Source: an uncultured Flavobacteriaceae bacterium (lineage in GTDB: Bacteria; Bacteroidota; Bacteroidia; Flavobacteriales; Flavobacteriaceae). From it: a DNA stretch of 64,000 nucleotides. The DNA is taken from positions 1-64,000 of the forward strand of contig CAJXUB010000004.1 in assembly GCA_913061125.1 (NCBI GenBank), written 5' to 3'. The notes below the pieces were generated by a model. The model was not told where the DNA came from and searched no databases. It was given only the letters and a program-made list of their open reading frames with translations. How positions within the stretch are numbered: position 1 is the first letter of the stretch; each line of letters starts with the position of its first letter. The translations under genes and the position numbers were made by a program. Below, one piece after another: positions 27,939 through 38,729 of the stretch.

Positions 27939-28916
27939 ATGAGCAAACCCGACTTCATCAAAACCCTTTCTATCCCTGCCATTGCCGCACCTATGTTTTT
28001 AATTTCCGGCCCAAAACTGGTCATTGAATGTTGCAAACGTGGAATTGTAGGAACGTTCCCTGCGTTGAATCAACGCACCACAGAGGGATTTGAACAGTGG
28101 GTGATTGAAATTAAAACTGAACTGGAAGCTTTTGAAAAAGAAACTGGTAAAAAAGCAGCCCCATTTGGCGTAAACTTAATTGTGCATCAAACCAATCCTA
28201 GGGTGCAAGCCGATCTTGCTGTGTGTGTCAAGCATCAGGTTCCCATTATCATAACCTCATTGGGGGCTGTCCCTCAGCTGGTTGGTGCAATTCACAGTTA
28301 TGGCGGATTGGTATTTCATGACGTTATTAAAAAACGACATGCTCAAAAGGCGGCAGAAGCTGGAGTGGACGGGCTTATTTTGGTTTGTGCTGGTGCGGGT
28401 GGACACGCCGGAACCCTGAACCCCATGCCATTTATTTCGGAAGTCAAGCAATTTTTTAAGAAAACCATCATTTTATCGGGCTGTATCAGTAACGGAAGAG
28501 ACATTGCATCTGCCCTTCAAATGGGGGCCGATTTGGCCTATATGGGTACCCGTTTTATCAACACAAAAGAAAGTAAAGCGTCCGAAGAATATCGAAAAAT
28601 GATTATAAACTCTGGCGCAAGCGACATCGTTTATACAGCCGCAATTTCTGGCGTATCTGCAAACTTTTTACGACCGAGTTTGGAAGCCATGGGCATCACA
28701 GAGGAGATGTTATCCAGCACCAAAAAAATTGATTTTGGAAAAGAACTTTCGGCCGCAGAAAGTGAGGCCAAAGCTTGGAGCACACTTTGGTCGGCTGGAC
28801 AAGGGGTTACAAGCATCCAAGACAACCCTGCTGTAAAAGAACTTATTGAACAAATGAAAGATGATTTTATTCGTGCGATTAAAGCACAGAGTAAGTTACT
28901 TGAGATTTACGAATAA
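27939..28916 (+). CDS. Nitronate monooxygenase (2-nitropropane dioxygenase family)
   Basis: 'IPAIAAPMFLISGPKLVIECCKRGIVGTFPALNQRT', 'LILVCAGAGGHAGTLNPMPFISEV', 'ILSGCISNGRDIASALQMGADLAYMGTRFI'. Confidence 0.93.
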   Translation: MSKPDFIKTLSIPAIAAPMFLISGPKLVIECCKRGIVGTFPALNQRTTEGFEQWVIEIKTELEAFEKETGKKAAPFGVNLIVHQTNPRVQADLAVCVKHQVPIIITSLGAVPQLVGAIHSYGGLVFHDVIKKRHAQKAAEAGVDGLILVCAGAGGHAGTLNPMPFISEVKQFFKKTIILSGCISNGRDIASALQMGADLAYMGTRFINTKESKASEEYRKMIINSGASDIVYTAAISGVSANFLRPSLEAMGITEEMLSSTKKIDFGKELSAAESEAKAWSTLWSAGQGVTSIQDNPAVKELIEQMKDDFIRAIKAQSKLLEIYE

Positions 28917-28933
28917 TAACTCTGGATTTTATT

Positions 28934-29554
28934 TCATCCGTTTAAAATTACTAGTGCAATTCCAACAAAGAAACCAACTTGCAAACGCTTCAAGAGTTTT
29001 ATTTTTTTTGGTGAATCTAAAAATAATTTTGAGAAAAATTCCGACAGAACAACAAACAAGGAAAAAACAATGAAAGAGGTCGCTATAAACAAAAAACCCA
29101 GAGCATAAAATTGTTCAAACAGCGTTAGAGAATCACTAAACAAAAAAGCAGGAAAAAAGGCCAAAAAGAAAATGGATACTTTTGGATTGAGAACATTCAT
29201 AATGAACCCTTGTCGGAACAATTGAACAGAGTTTTGTGGTGGAACTTTGATGGATAACGCATCAAAACGTTCTTTGGATTGATAAACTTTAACCGCCAAA
29301 TAAATCATATAAAACGCACCAAATCCTTTTAAAATCCAAAAAAAAACCTCATTGGACTGAATAAAAGCAGACAATCCGAAAGCCACCAAAGTGGTATGAA
29401 CAAGACAACCCGTCATCAGGCCAAACACCACCGCCATCCCCGATGTTTTGCCATAAGCAGCACTCTGAATTAAGACAAATATATTATCAGGACCTGGTGA
29501 AAAAGCCAACGTTGCTGTGGCCGCCACAAACGATATTAAAATACTGTAGTCCAA
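28934..29554 (-). CDS. LysE family translocator
   Basis: 'AFSPGPDNIFVLIQSAAYGKTSGMAVVFGLMTGCLVHTTLVAFGLSA', 'GFIMNVLNPKVSIFFLAFFPAF'. Confidence 0.93.
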   Translation of the reverse strand: MDYSILISFVAATATLAFSPGPDNIFVLIQSAAYGKTSGMAVVFGLMTGCLVHTTLVAFGLSAFIQSNEVFFWILKGFGAFYMIYLAVKVYQSKERFDALSIKVPPQNSVQLFRQGFIMNVLNPKVSIFFLAFFPAFLFSDSLTLFEQFYALGFLFIATSFIVFSLFVVLSEFFSKLFLDSPKKIKLLKRLQVGFFVGIALVILNG

Positions 29555-29556
29555 TT

Positions 29557-30600
29557 CTAAAAAGATGATTGCTTTCTAATGAGAGCTTTGTTGATTCGTT
29601 TAACAAGAGCGGGGCCTTCATAAACAAAACCCGTGTAAATCTGAACAAGATCAGCACCAGCTTCAATTTTATCAAGAGCATCGTCTTCAGAATGAATCCC
29701 TCCAACGCCAATAATCGGGAACGCTTTTTGGCTCTTTTCGGCAAGATACCGAATTACGGCCGTACTTTTAGCTTTAATCGGCTGACCGCTTAAACCGCCA
29801 TTTCCGATTGCATTCAAAGTGGTATTTGGCGTTTTTAAATCCTTTCTTGAAACCGAAGTATTGGATGCAATGACCCCCTCGATTTGGGTGCTGTCAATAA
29901 GCGCTATAATTTCATCCAATTGGTTGTGATTCAAATCGGGGGCTATTTTGAGAAGAATCGGTTTTTGTTTGTCAAATTTGGCATTTAAGCGTTTCATTTC
30001 CAAAATTAATTCTTCCAAATAATCTTTATCGGTCAGCTTGGCATGACTCCCCACATTGGGGCAACTCACATTAAGAACAAAATAATCTACATAAGGATGT
30101 AACGCCTCGAAACAGGTCGCATAATCGGTGGTATAATCGTTGGGGTGTGTTTCGGTATTTTTTCCAATATTTCCTCCAATAATGATACGTTTAGAATTTT
30201 GTTTTAATTTTGAAATAACGGCATCCAAACCGGCATTATTAAACCCCATTCGGTTGATCAAACCCTCATCGTCTTTCAGTCGAAAGAGGCGTTTTTTAGG
30301 GTTTCCTTCTTGAGGTTTTGGGGTTACTGTTCCGATTTCAATAAATCCAAAACCAAAATTGGTAAGCTCTTCAAAGAGGACTGCATTTTTATCAAATCCT
30401 GCAGCTAAACCTACGGGATTTTTAAATTTCAAGCCAAACAATTCGCGTTCCAACGCCGGGTGATTCACTTGAAATAGAGCTCGAATTAGAGGCGAAACAA
30501 AAGGAATTTTTGAGAGAAGTTTAATGGCATCAAAAGTAAAATAATGAATCGTTTCTGGATCAAACTTAAACAGTATAGAACGGACAATCGATTTGTACAT
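29557..30600 (-). CDS. pyrD: Quinone-dependent dihydroorotate dehydrogenase
   Basis: '[20 protein letters not shown]', '[24 protein letters not shown]', '[10 protein letters not shown]', '[33 protein letters not shown]'. Confidence 0.97.
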   Translation of the reverse strand: MYKSIVRSILFKFDPETIHYFTFDAIKLLSKIPFVSPLIRALFQVNHPALERELFGLKFKNPVGLAAGFDKNAVLFEELTNFGFGFIEIGTVTPKPQEGNPKKRLFRLKDDEGLINRMGFNNAGLDAVISKLKQNSKRIIIGGNIGKNTETHPNDYTTDYATCFEALHPYVDYFVLNVSCPNVGSHAKLTDKDYLEELILEMKRLNAKFDKQKPILLKIAPDLNHNQLDEIIALIDSTQIEGVIASNTSVSRKDLKTPNTTLNAIGNGGLSGQPIKAKSTAVIRYLAEKSQKAFPIIGVGGIHSEDDALDKIEAGADLVQIYTGFVYEGPALVKRINKALIRKQSSF

Positions 30601-30711
30601 AAACCCCTATTTAAGCGCAAAAATACATTAAATTGTGACACCAAAAAAGAAACGGATTCCATACTTGTCTCTTTGGATTGGGTTATTTATTTTTGAAAAA
30701 AGCTTCAGCCC

Positions 30712-31953
30712 ATGCTCAACAAACAGCACATTTTAGAACGATTTTTACGCTATGTCACCATCGATACCGAAAGTGACCCCAATTCAAACACCACCCCCAG
30801 TACTGATAAACAGTGGGTTTTGGCCAAACAATTGGCCGAAGAATTGGAGCAAATTGGCATGACTGAGGTTTCCATTGACGAAAACGCCTATGTGATGGCC
30901 ACCCTGCCTTCTAATGTTGATCACGATGTTCCGGCCGTTGGATTCATTTCTCATTTTGATACCTCCCCCGATTTTACAGCGGCGAATGTCAAGCCACAAA
31001 TCATTGAAAATTATGACGGTAAAGATATCTATTTAAATAGAGAAAAAAACATCGTGCTATCGCCCAGCTATTTTGAAGATTTATTACTTTATAAAGGTCA
31101 GACCCTCATTACCACCGACGGCACCACCCTATTGGGCGCCGATGACAAAGCTGGAGTTTGCGAAATTGTAAGTGCCATGGAATACCTCATCCAGCATCCA
31201 GAGATTAAACATGGCCCCATTAAAGTGGGCTTTACCCCAGATGAAGAAATTGGACGAGGCGCGCACAAATTTGACGTTCAAAAGTTTGGGGCACAATGGG
31301 CCTACACCATGGACGGCAGTCAAATTGGCGAATTGGAATATGAAAATTTTAATGCTGCCAGTGCAGTCATTACCATAAAAGGAAAAATTGTTCACCCCGG
31401 TTATGCCAAAGGAAAAATGGTCAATTCCATGTATTATGCCCAACAGTTTATAGAGGCCCTACCCAAAGACGAAACGCCAGAGACCACAGAGGGCTACGAA
31501 GGGTTTTACCACTTGCATTCCATTGAAGGTAAGGTGGAGCAAACGGTATTAAAATACATCATAAGAGACCACGATTTAATTCGATTTAACGACCGAAAGA
31601 CCACCATCCAAAGTCTTGTCAAAAAAATGAATAATAACAGCGACAAAGCCACTTTTGAAGCCGTTGTTACGGATCAATATTTTAACATGAAAGACAAAGT
31701 CACCCCAGTGATGTACATCGTGGATATTGCTCAGGAGGCCATGACTGCGTTGGGGATTACCCCATTAATTAAACCCATCCGTGGAGGAACGGACGGCTCA
31801 CAACTGAGTTATATGGGGCTGCCCTGCCCAAACATTTTTGCGGGCGGTCATAACTTTCATGGCCGATACGAATATGTCCCCCTCGAAAGCATTTTGAGCG
31901 CCATTCGAGTCATTTGTAAAATCGTGGAACTAACCCAAAAACGGTACCAATAA
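30712..31953 (+). CDS. pepT: Peptidase T
   Basis: 'LERFLRYVTIDTESDPNS', 'GFISHFDTSPDFTAANVKPQII', 'TTLLGADDKAGVCEIVSAMEYL', 'GFTPDEEIGRGAHKFDV', 'IRGGTDGSQLSYMGLPCPNIFAGGHNFHGRYEYV'. Confidence 0.97.
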   Translation: MLNKQHILERFLRYVTIDTESDPNSNTTPSTDKQWVLAKQLAEELEQIGMTEVSIDENAYVMATLPSNVDHDVPAVGFISHFDTSPDFTAANVKPQIIENYDGKDIYLNREKNIVLSPSYFEDLLLYKGQTLITTDGTTLLGADDKAGVCEIVSAMEYLIQHPEIKHGPIKVGFTPDEEIGRGAHKFDVQKFGAQWAYTMDGSQIGELEYENFNAASAVITIKGKIVHPGYAKGKMVNSMYYAQQFIEALPKDETPETTEGYEGFYHLHSIEGKVEQTVLKYIIRDHDLIRFNDRKTTIQSLVKKMNNNSDKATFEAVVTDQYFNMKDKVTPVMYIVDIAQEAMTALGITPLIKPIRGGTDGSQLSYMGLPCPNIFAGGHNFHGRYEYVPLESILSAIRVICKIVELTQKRYQ

Positions 31954-31959
31954 AACCAA

Positions 31960-31988
31960 AAAAAGCGGCCTATTTAGCCGCTTTTTTT
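31960..31988. terminator. Terminator between convergent pepT and yajC
   Basis: AAAGCGGCctatttaGCCGCTTTTTTT. Confidence 0.8.
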
Positions 31989-32004
31989 AAAACTATTTGC
32001 TGGA

Positions 32005-32289
32005 CTATTTAGACGGCGCATTGAGTTTTTGAGTCATCTCCATAGAAATTGCCGAACGGTCAAACTTAATTTTTCCGGCACCAGTTTCAATCACACAAGA
32101 ATCGTCTTTGGCATTAAGGGCAGCAACCTTACCGTGCATTCCCGACTTGGTCACAACACGGTCACCCTTCTTTAGAGCGGCAGCAAATTGCTTTTCTTTT
32201 TTAGCCCGTTTCATTTGTGGAGCGATCATAAAAAAATAGAACACCACCAATATCAAAATAAAGGGCATAAAACTACTCAATCCTTCCAT
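32005..32289 (-). CDS. yajC: Preprotein translocase subunit YajC
   Basis: 'FMPFILILVVFYFFMIAPQMKRAKKEKQFAAALKKGDRVVTKSGMHGKV'. Confidence 0.95.
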   Translation of the reverse strand: MEGLSSFMPFILILVVFYFFMIAPQMKRAKKEKQFAAALKKGDRVVTKSGMHGKVAALNAKDDSCVIETGAGKIKFDRSAISMEMTQKLNAPSK

Positions 32290-32310
32290 AAGTATTTCAA
32301 ATTTAATGGA

Positions 32311-32790
32311 TTATTGCTTCTTTACAGCAGGAACAGCAGCCGTTGGATCGGGCTTGACAAATGCTGTAATTCGAACCTGCTCTCTTCCTTTCTCACTGTT
32401 GGTTGTAAGCGTAACGGTTTTGGACACTTTATTAGCTCCTTTTCCGTTAAATTTAACCGTAAATTGAGAGGACTCGCCCGGCATCAAAGGTTCTTTGCTC
32501 CAGCCTTGTGGTACCGTACACCCACAAGTACTTTTGATGTCCGTTACGACCAAAGGCGACTTCCCGGTATTGGTATAATTAAACGTCGTTTCAACGGGTG
32601 TTCCATTTTCAATCTCGCCAAAATCGTGTAAGGTTTTATCAAAAGTCACTTCCGGAAAAACAATGGCCATAGCGTCGCGCTCTGCAGCTTTTTCGACATT
32701 CTCTTGATTAATTTTTTCAGCGGCCTTTTCCTTGCATGAGGTTGACAACAAGAGGGCCAAAACAAAAACACTTAAACGTATTCTTTTCAT
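32311..32790 (-). CDS. DUF1573 domain-containing lipoprotein
   Basis: 'FDKTLHDFGEIENGTPVETTFNYTNTGKSPLVVTDIKSTCGCTVPQGWSKEPLMPGES'. Confidence 0.93.
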   Translation of the reverse strand: MKRIRLSVFVLALLLSTSCKEKAAEKINQENVEKAAERDAMAIVFPEVTFDKTLHDFGEIENGTPVETTFNYTNTGKSPLVVTDIKSTCGCTVPQGWSKEPLMPGESSQFTVKFNGKGANKVSKTVTLTTNSEKGREQVRITAFVKPDPTAAVPAVKKQ

Positions 32791-32840
32791 TTGATATGGT
32801 TTTAAGTTAATAGTTAAATTTGTGGTTAAATGTAATAAAA

Positions 32841-33779
32841 TTACTGCAAACCACGTCCTTTCTTGTTTAAGGTTTTTTGATTTTCGTAATCTTTAACAAT
32901 TTTATCCAAAATTCCATTGATAAAGACATTACTTTTTGGTGTAGAATAATCTTTGGCCAACTCGATGTATTCATTGATGGTTACCCGTACGGGGATACTG
33001 GAAAATTCGTTTAACTCACAAAGTGCCATTTGCAACAAAATAAAATCTGTGGTTGCAATTCGGTCTTTGTCCCAATTTGTCGTATTGGCAACAATCACAT
33101 CATTGTATTGCTGCCGATGTTTCACAGTTTTTTGCAACAGTTGAAACCCAAAATCTTGATCATCTTGATCCTTAAATAGTGGGGGACTAAAATAATCGGG
33201 CTTTATGTTTGGACTGAACTTTTGAAACAATTTAACCAAAAAGGTATTGACAACAGGTAAGTCGTCCACCCAAGTCAGATTTTGATCTTGAAGGTAGTCG
33301 TACAATTTAGGATCCGGAGCCACAACAGTTTTAAAAAGCGCCACAATAAAATGGGCATCCGCTTGTAGAGAATTTGTGGAAGTTGTCATGTATTGTTCAT
33401 ACAAATCACTCTTAAGCATGGCCCTAAAAATTAGATCTACAAACTCCCCATCCTTGTCCCAATGGTTAATCTTGTGAGAGTCCAATTCCGCTTGAAGAGT
33501 TGCGTTGTGCTCTAAGGCCAAAAGAAGGGCATTGTTCACAAACTTCATGTTGGGGTTTGCATCTTCGGGGGTAGCTAAATGCTTGCGTTGAGCTTTCGCT
33601 TGATGCGCAACAGCGCGCTTTCTGATATGGGTCATCAAAGACAACAACACCAAATACAATCGGTACATGCTTTTCATGTTTTCCTCCAGTAGTGTGACCC
33701 GTTGGTCGGGGTTTTCATGACTGGGTTCGGCATACAGAACTTGCATGACTTTGGCGCGGATGTGGCGTCTGTTGAGCAT
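32841..33779 (-). CDS. nusB: Transcription antitermination factor NusB
   Basis: 'MLNRRHIRAKVMQVLYA', C-terminal 'NWDKDRIATTDFILLQMALCELNEFSSIPVRVTINEYIELAKDYSTPKSNVFINGILDKI'. Confidence 0.95.
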   Translation of the reverse strand: MLNRRHIRAKVMQVLYAEPSHENPDQRVTLLEENMKSMYRLYLVLLSLMTHIRKRAVAHQAKAQRKHLATPEDANPNMKFVNNALLLALEHNATLQAELDSHKINHWDKDGEFVDLIFRAMLKSDLYEQYMTTSTNSLQADAHFIVALFKTVVAPDPKLYDYLQDQNLTWVDDLPVVNTFLVKLFQKFSPNIKPDYFSPPLFKDQDDQDFGFQLLQKTVKHRQQYNDVIVANTTNWDKDRIATTDFILLQMALCELNEFSSIPVRVTINEYIELAKDYSTPKSNVFINGILDKIVKDYENQKTLNKKGRGLQ

Positions 33780-33943
33780 AATCTAAAAGAACTTATGTAT
33801 TGAATTTAAACGGTTTAAAAATAAAACGGTTTTATTTTTTTGCGCTTCAAAAATAGTGTTAATTCTCTGTCTTTGAATTAAAAAATCGTTTTTTTTTAAC
33901 AGACTTTATAAATGCTAAAAGTATCTTTGCAAAGCACAGGGTT

Positions 33944-35698
33944 ATGAAAGAGTTAAGCTACATCAACAAATATTTTATTAAGTACAAGTACCAAGTCATT
34001 TTGGGGGTAATCATTGTGGCTTGCGCCAAAATCTTTTCATTATTTACGCCACAACTCATTGGGGATGTCGTTACATTGGTTGCCAATCAAATGGAAACCC
34101 CATTGGATGAGGCGGAGTTTCGGGCAGCCATTCGATTCAAAATTGTATTGATTTTGGGAGCTGCCCTCGCCACGGGTCTTTTCACTTTTTTGATGCGGCA
34201 AACGCTAATTAATGTATCGCGCTACATTGAATTTGACTTAAAAAATGAAATTTTTGACCATTACCAAAAGTTGTGTTTACCTTTTTACAAGCAAAATAGG
34301 ACAGGCGATTTAATCAACAGAATTACAGAAGACGTCGGAAAGGTACGCATGTATGTTGGGCCGGCACTGATGTACACCATCAATACGGCCACGCTATTTA
34401 TTGTCGCACTAATTTACATGTACAGCAAAGCCCCATCGCTCACCATCTACACGATTCTGCCGTTACCCGTTTTATCGATTTCAATTTATTTTTTAAGCAA
34501 ATTCATTCACAAACGAAGTACCATGGTGCAAGCCCAGCTCTCAACGCTTTCTTCCGCCACTCAAGAAATTTTTAGCGGCATAGCGGTCACCAAGGCCTAT
34601 ACTTTAGAGGATAAAACCAAAGCGGATTTTACATCGCTCTCCAATACGCAACGCCAGAAACGTCTGAATTTGACAAAAGTACAAGCTTTCTTTTTCCCAC
34701 TAATGCTTTTGCTTATAGGGACCAGTAATTTAATCGTAATTTACATCGGCGGACAACAATACATCGAAGGGCAAATTCAAGACCTAGGTACCATTGCCGA
34801 ATTTATCATTTATGTCAATATGCTTACCTGGCCCGTGGCCTCTGTGGGTTGGGTTACATCTTTGGTTCAAGAAGCCGAGGCCTCACAAAAGCGCATTAAC
34901 GCTTTTTTAAAACAAAAACCCAGCATTGAAAATCAACGCGATCTACCCAGCACCATTGAAGGGAAAATTTCGTTTAATCAGGTTTATTTCACTTACAAAG
35001 ATACCGGAATTCAAGCGCTTCAGGGGGTTAATTTCACGATTGAAAAAGGACAAACGCTTGGAATCATTGGAAATACCGGCTCAGGAAAAACAACCCTTCT
35101 GGAACTCATTGGACGTTTATACGATGCTTCAACTGGGCAGATTCAGGTGGACAATACGCCCATCGAATCTCTAAATCTTCACAACCTCAGGTCGGCCATT
35201 GGATATGTGCCTCAAGACCCCTTTTTGTTTTCAGAATCTATTAAAAACAACATTCGTTTTGGAAACCACATGGCCACCGATGATGAGGTAATTTCGGCGG
35301 CAAAAAAAGCAGTGGTACACAATAATATCATCAAATTTCAGGAGGGATATGAGACCGTGCTGGGCGAGCGCGGCATTACGCTATCGGGCGGTCAAAAGCA
35401 ACGGATTTCTATTGCTCGAGCATTTATAAAATCGCCAAAAATTTTACTTTTGGACGACTGCCTATCGGCTGTGGATACTGAAACCGAAGAAGAAATTTTG
35501 AATCACCTGGAGGACATTACCAAGGATCGGACCACAATTATTGTTAGTCATAGAATTTCTTCGGTCAAAAATGCCGATCAAATTATTGTTTTGGATCAGG
35601 GTAAAATAATTCAGCAAGGAACTCATAATGAGTTGGTTAGCCAATCGGGGTACTACAACGATTTGTACAACAAGCAACTTAAAGAGACTGTAATCTAA
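33944..35698 (+). CDS. ABC transporter, fused permease/ATP-binding protein (multidrug/lipid type)
   Basis: Six-TM domain plus Walker A 'GNTGSGKTTLLELIG', signature 'LSGGQKQRISIARAF', Walker B 'ILLLDDCLSAVD'. Confidence 0.95.
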   Translation: MKELSYINKYFIKYKYQVILGVIIVACAKIFSLFTPQLIGDVVTLVANQMETPLDEAEFRAAIRFKIVLILGAALATGLFTFLMRQTLINVSRYIEFDLKNEIFDHYQKLCLPFYKQNRTGDLINRITEDVGKVRMYVGPALMYTINTATLFIVALIYMYSKAPSLTIYTILPLPVLSISIYFLSKFIHKRSTMVQAQLSTLSSATQEIFSGIAVTKAYTLEDKTKADFTSLSNTQRQKRLNLTKVQAFFFPLMLLLIGTSNLIVIYIGGQQYIEGQIQDLGTIAEFIIYVNMLTWPVASVGWVTSLVQEAEASQKRINAFLKQKPSIENQRDLPSTIEGKISFNQVYFTYKDTGIQALQGVNFTIEKGQTLGIIGNTGSGKTTLLELIGRLYDASTGQIQVDNTPIESLNLHNLRSAIGYVPQDPFLFSESIKNNIRFGNHMATDDEVISAAKKAVVHNNIIKFQEGYETVLGERGITLSGGQKQRISIARAFIKSPKILLLDDCLSAVDTETEEEILNHLEDITKDRTTIIVSHRISSVKNADQIIVLDQGKIIQQGTHNELVSQSGYYNDLYNKQLKETVI

Positions 35699-35791
35699 AT
35701 CAGCTGGGGTTTATTCCGATAAATAATCCGAGAATAAAGTTGGCAAGATTAAATATTTTTTAGACTTTTGAGGTCCATAAAATTGTAAATC

Positions 35792-36151
35792 ATGTACGAT
35801 AGAGAGCAAGATATTCTGTCCAAAGCGCTTCGAGCTGGAAGACGAACGTATTTTTTTGATGTCAAAACCACCAAAGCTGGAGATTATTATTTGACCATTA
35901 CTGAGAGTAAAAAATTCACCAACGAGGATGGATCTTTTCATTTTAAAAAGCATAAAATCTACTTGTACAAAGAGGATTTTAATGAGTTTAAAACCATTCT
36001 TGATGAAATGACAAATTTTATAATTAACGAAAAAGGCGAGGACATCATCAGCGATTTCCAAAAGAACTCCGAAAACTCGAGTGTTGAACCTCAGGAAACA
36101 GAGGATGGTGATAACAATCAATTTACGGATGTCCACTTTGACGACATTTAA
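35792..36151 (+). CDS. DUF3276 / PUR-alpha-like nucleic-acid-binding protein
   Basis: 'LRAGRRTYFFDVKTTKAGDYYLTITESKKFTNEDGSFHFKKHKIYLYKEDFNEFKTILDEMT'. Confidence 0.92.
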   Translation: MYDREQDILSKALRAGRRTYFFDVKTTKAGDYYLTITESKKFTNEDGSFHFKKHKIYLYKEDFNEFKTILDEMTNFIINEKGEDIISDFQKNSENSSVEPQETEDGDNNQFTDVHFDDI

Positions 36152-36173
36152 TTGTTGATTTTTAAACTGTTTA

Positions 36174-36204
36174 TAAAAACCGCTTTGTAAGGGCGGTTTT
36201 TTTT
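36174..36204 (+). terminator. Terminator after DUF3276 gene
   Basis: AAAACCGC-tttgtaaggGCGGTTTTTTTT. Confidence 0.75.
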
Positions 36205-36224
36205 ATCTTTATAAAAAACTTTTC

Positions 36225-38729
36225 ATGAAATTTCGCATTCTTTTGCTTTGTATCCCTCTTTGGGTATGGGCGCAATCGACCCCAAAACTGGCGTATTACT
36301 TGCCCGATTCAACTCACTATAACAACAGTATCCCCACACCAAAATCTGTCATTGACCACCATGTTGGCGAATGGCATGTTTCCCACGATAAATTGGTGTA
36401 TTACATGCGCGAATTGGCAAAACATTCAGATCGTATTCGTATTGAAAACAGAGGCATCACTTTTGAAGGACGGCCACTGGTTTTGCTCACGATTACGAGT
36501 GTGGAAAATCATAAAAAATTGGAGGAGATTAGACTGGAACACTTGAAAGCTACTAGGGGGCTACCCTCAAAAAAGGTAGAAGAACGGCCTGTGGTTGTGT
36601 ATCAAGGATTTTCCATTCATGGCAATGAATCTAGCGGATCCAATGCCGCTTTACTTCTGGCCTATCACTTGGCAGCATCGGAATCTGAGGAGGTAAAAAG
36701 ACTCTTGGACAAGAGTGTAATTCTTTTGGATCCATCAATGAATCCGGATGGGCTTCAGCGGTTTGCCCATTGGGCAAATTCCAACAAAAATATCAATCTT
36801 AACCCCGACCCAAACGATCGCGAATACCACGAGGGGTGGCCGGGTGGTCGAACCAATCATTATTGGTTTGATATGAATAGAGATTGGCTGCCTGTTCAAT
36901 TGCCAGAATCCAAAGTTCGAATTGAAACATTTCACCATTGGATGCCCAATATTTTAACCGATCATCACGAAATGGGAACAAATTCTACGTTTTTCTTTCA
37001 GCCCGGTATTCCATCCAGAACACATCCTTTGACACCAAAATTAAACCAAGAGTTGACCAAAGAAATTGGAACCTATCACGCTGCTGCGTTTGATCGGTTG
37101 GGCGCGTTGTATTACTCTGAAGAAAATTATGACGATTTTTATTATGGAAAAGGATCGACTTTCCCTGATATTAATGGCAGTATTGGTATTTTATTTGAGC
37201 AAGCCAGCTCCAGAGGACACGTTCAAGAGAGTGACAATGGCCTATTGACATTTCCTTTTACCATTAAAAATCAACTTACAGCGGGGCTATCGACTCTTGA
37301 GGCCGCAGTGAATATGCGTCAAAAATTATTAAAATATCAATTTGATTTTTTTAATGATGCCAGACAAGAAGCCAAATCTGAATCGGGACAGGCCTATATC
37401 TTTGGCGATGCTAAAGATCCTGCAAAAGCATATCACTTGGCGGATATTTTGAATCGACACCGTATTGAATTGTATCAACTCAAAGAGGACATTTCCATTG
37501 ATGGATTGTCGTTCGGTGCAGCGACTTCTTATGTGGTACCAAAAGAACAACAAAACAGTCGTCTTTTAAAGGCCATGTTTGAAAGACGAACTGCATTCCA
37601 GGACAGTTTATTTTATGACATTTCGGCTTGGTCATTGCCCTTAGCTTTTGATGTCGATTTTACTTCATCTGGAAAATTAAAACACTCAGGCGATAAAATT
37701 TCACCTAAACTCCCAGATGGAAAACTGTCTCAAAAAAGCAATTATGCCTACCTCATACCATGGAGCGATTATTACAGCCCCAAAGCGCTAAACGCTATAC
37801 TATCAGAAGGAATTCGAGTAAAAGTGGCGCTGCAACCTTTTTCAACGAGAGGTAAAACTTTTGATTATGGAACGCTTCTCGTTCCGGTTCAAAATCAAAC
37901 TAAAAATCCAGAAATTTTAAGCCAATTTTTAGGTGAAGTGGCTCAACAAAATCATCTTTACATTTACGGTGTAGATACGGGTGCTGCTCTTGGCCCTGAC
38001 CTCGGCAGTAATACCTTTCGCACCCTAAAAAAACCGTCTATTGCCCTGGTGGTTGGAGACGGTATTGATGCGTATGATGCAGGTGAAATTTGGCACCTTA
38101 TGGATACCAGATACAATATTCCCATCACCAAACTGGATGTTTCATTAATCAATCAGGCAAAACTTGACCGCTACAACTGCATCATACTCCCAAACACTTA
38201 TGGTCTTGACGACTCTGTTGCAGAACGGCTGAAAGATTGGCTTGATGGTGGTGGGACTTTAGTGGCCTATCAAAACGCTTTGAAATGGCTCAAGTCGAAT
38301 AAATTATTTAACATGGAACTAAAGACCCAAACCCTTGAAGCTCAAAATGTTAATTTCGAAGACCGCTCCAAATTTCGTGGCGCACAAGGCATTGGAGGTG
38401 CAATTTTTGAAGCCAAATTGGATCGATCTCATCCTATTAATTTTGGGTATACTAACCCTACTTTAGCATTGTTTCGTAACACAACACTTTTTATTCAAGC
38501 TGACAAAAACAGTTACAACAACCCCATTCAGTACACTGAAAATCCGCTGCTGAGCGGGTATATTTCTGAGGAAAATCTAGAATTATTAAAAAATACGGTC
38601 CCGTTTAGAGTTTCACGATTTGGGCGGGGAAAAGTTGTAGGTTTTACGGACAATACCAATTTTAGGGCTTTCTGGTACGGTACCAACAAATTGCTGATGA
38701 ACGCGCTGTTTTTTAGGAATCAATTTTAA
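36225..38729 (+). CDS. M14 family zinc carboxypeptidase (secreted metallopeptidase)
   Basis: Signal peptide; 'VVYQGFSIHGNESSGSNAALLLAYHLA', 'LDPSMNPDGLQRFAHWANSNKN', 'DHHEMG', C-terminal Rossmann/GATase-like extension. Confidence 0.9.
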   Translation: MKFRILLLCIPLWVWAQSTPKLAYYLPDSTHYNNSIPTPKSVIDHHVGEWHVSHDKLVYYMRELAKHSDRIRIENRGITFEGRPLVLLTITSVENHKKLEEIRLEHLKATRGLPSKKVEERPVVVYQGFSIHGNESSGSNAALLLAYHLAASESEEVKRLLDKSVILLDPSMNPDGLQRFAHWANSNKNINLNPDPNDREYHEGWPGGRTNHYWFDMNRDWLPVQLPESKVRIETFHHWMPNILTDHHEMGTNSTFFFQPGIPSRTHPLTPKLNQELTKEIGTYHAAAFDRLGALYYSEENYDDFYYGKGSTFPDINGSIGILFEQASSRGHVQESDNGLLTFPFTIKNQLTAGLSTLEAAVNMRQKLLKYQFDFFNDARQEAKSESGQAYIFGDAKDPAKAYHLADILNRHRIELYQLKEDISIDGLSFGAATSYVVPKEQQNSRLLKAMFERRTAFQDSLFYDISAWSLPLAFDVDFTSSGKLKHSGDKISPKLPDGKLSQKSNYAYLIPWSDYYSPKALNAILSEGIRVKVALQPFSTRGKTFDYGTLLVPVQNQTKNPEILSQFLGEVAQQNHLYIYGVDTGAALGPDLGSNTFRTLKKPSIALVVGDGIDAYDAGEIWHLMDTRYNIPITKLDVSLINQAKLDRYNCIILPNTYGLDDSVAERLKDWLDGGGTLVAYQNALKWLKSNKLFNMELKTQTLEAQNVNFEDRSKFRGAQGIGGAIFEAKLDRSHPINFGYTNPTLALFRNTTLFIQADKNSYNNPIQYTENPLLSGYISEENLELLKNTVPFRVSRFGRGKVVGFTDNTNFRAFWYGTNKLLMNALFFRNQF

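Noticed and set aside
35711-36136. 141-aa minus-strand ORF
   Set aside because: Antisense to the conserved DUF3276 gene; Phe/Ile-rich shadow translation.
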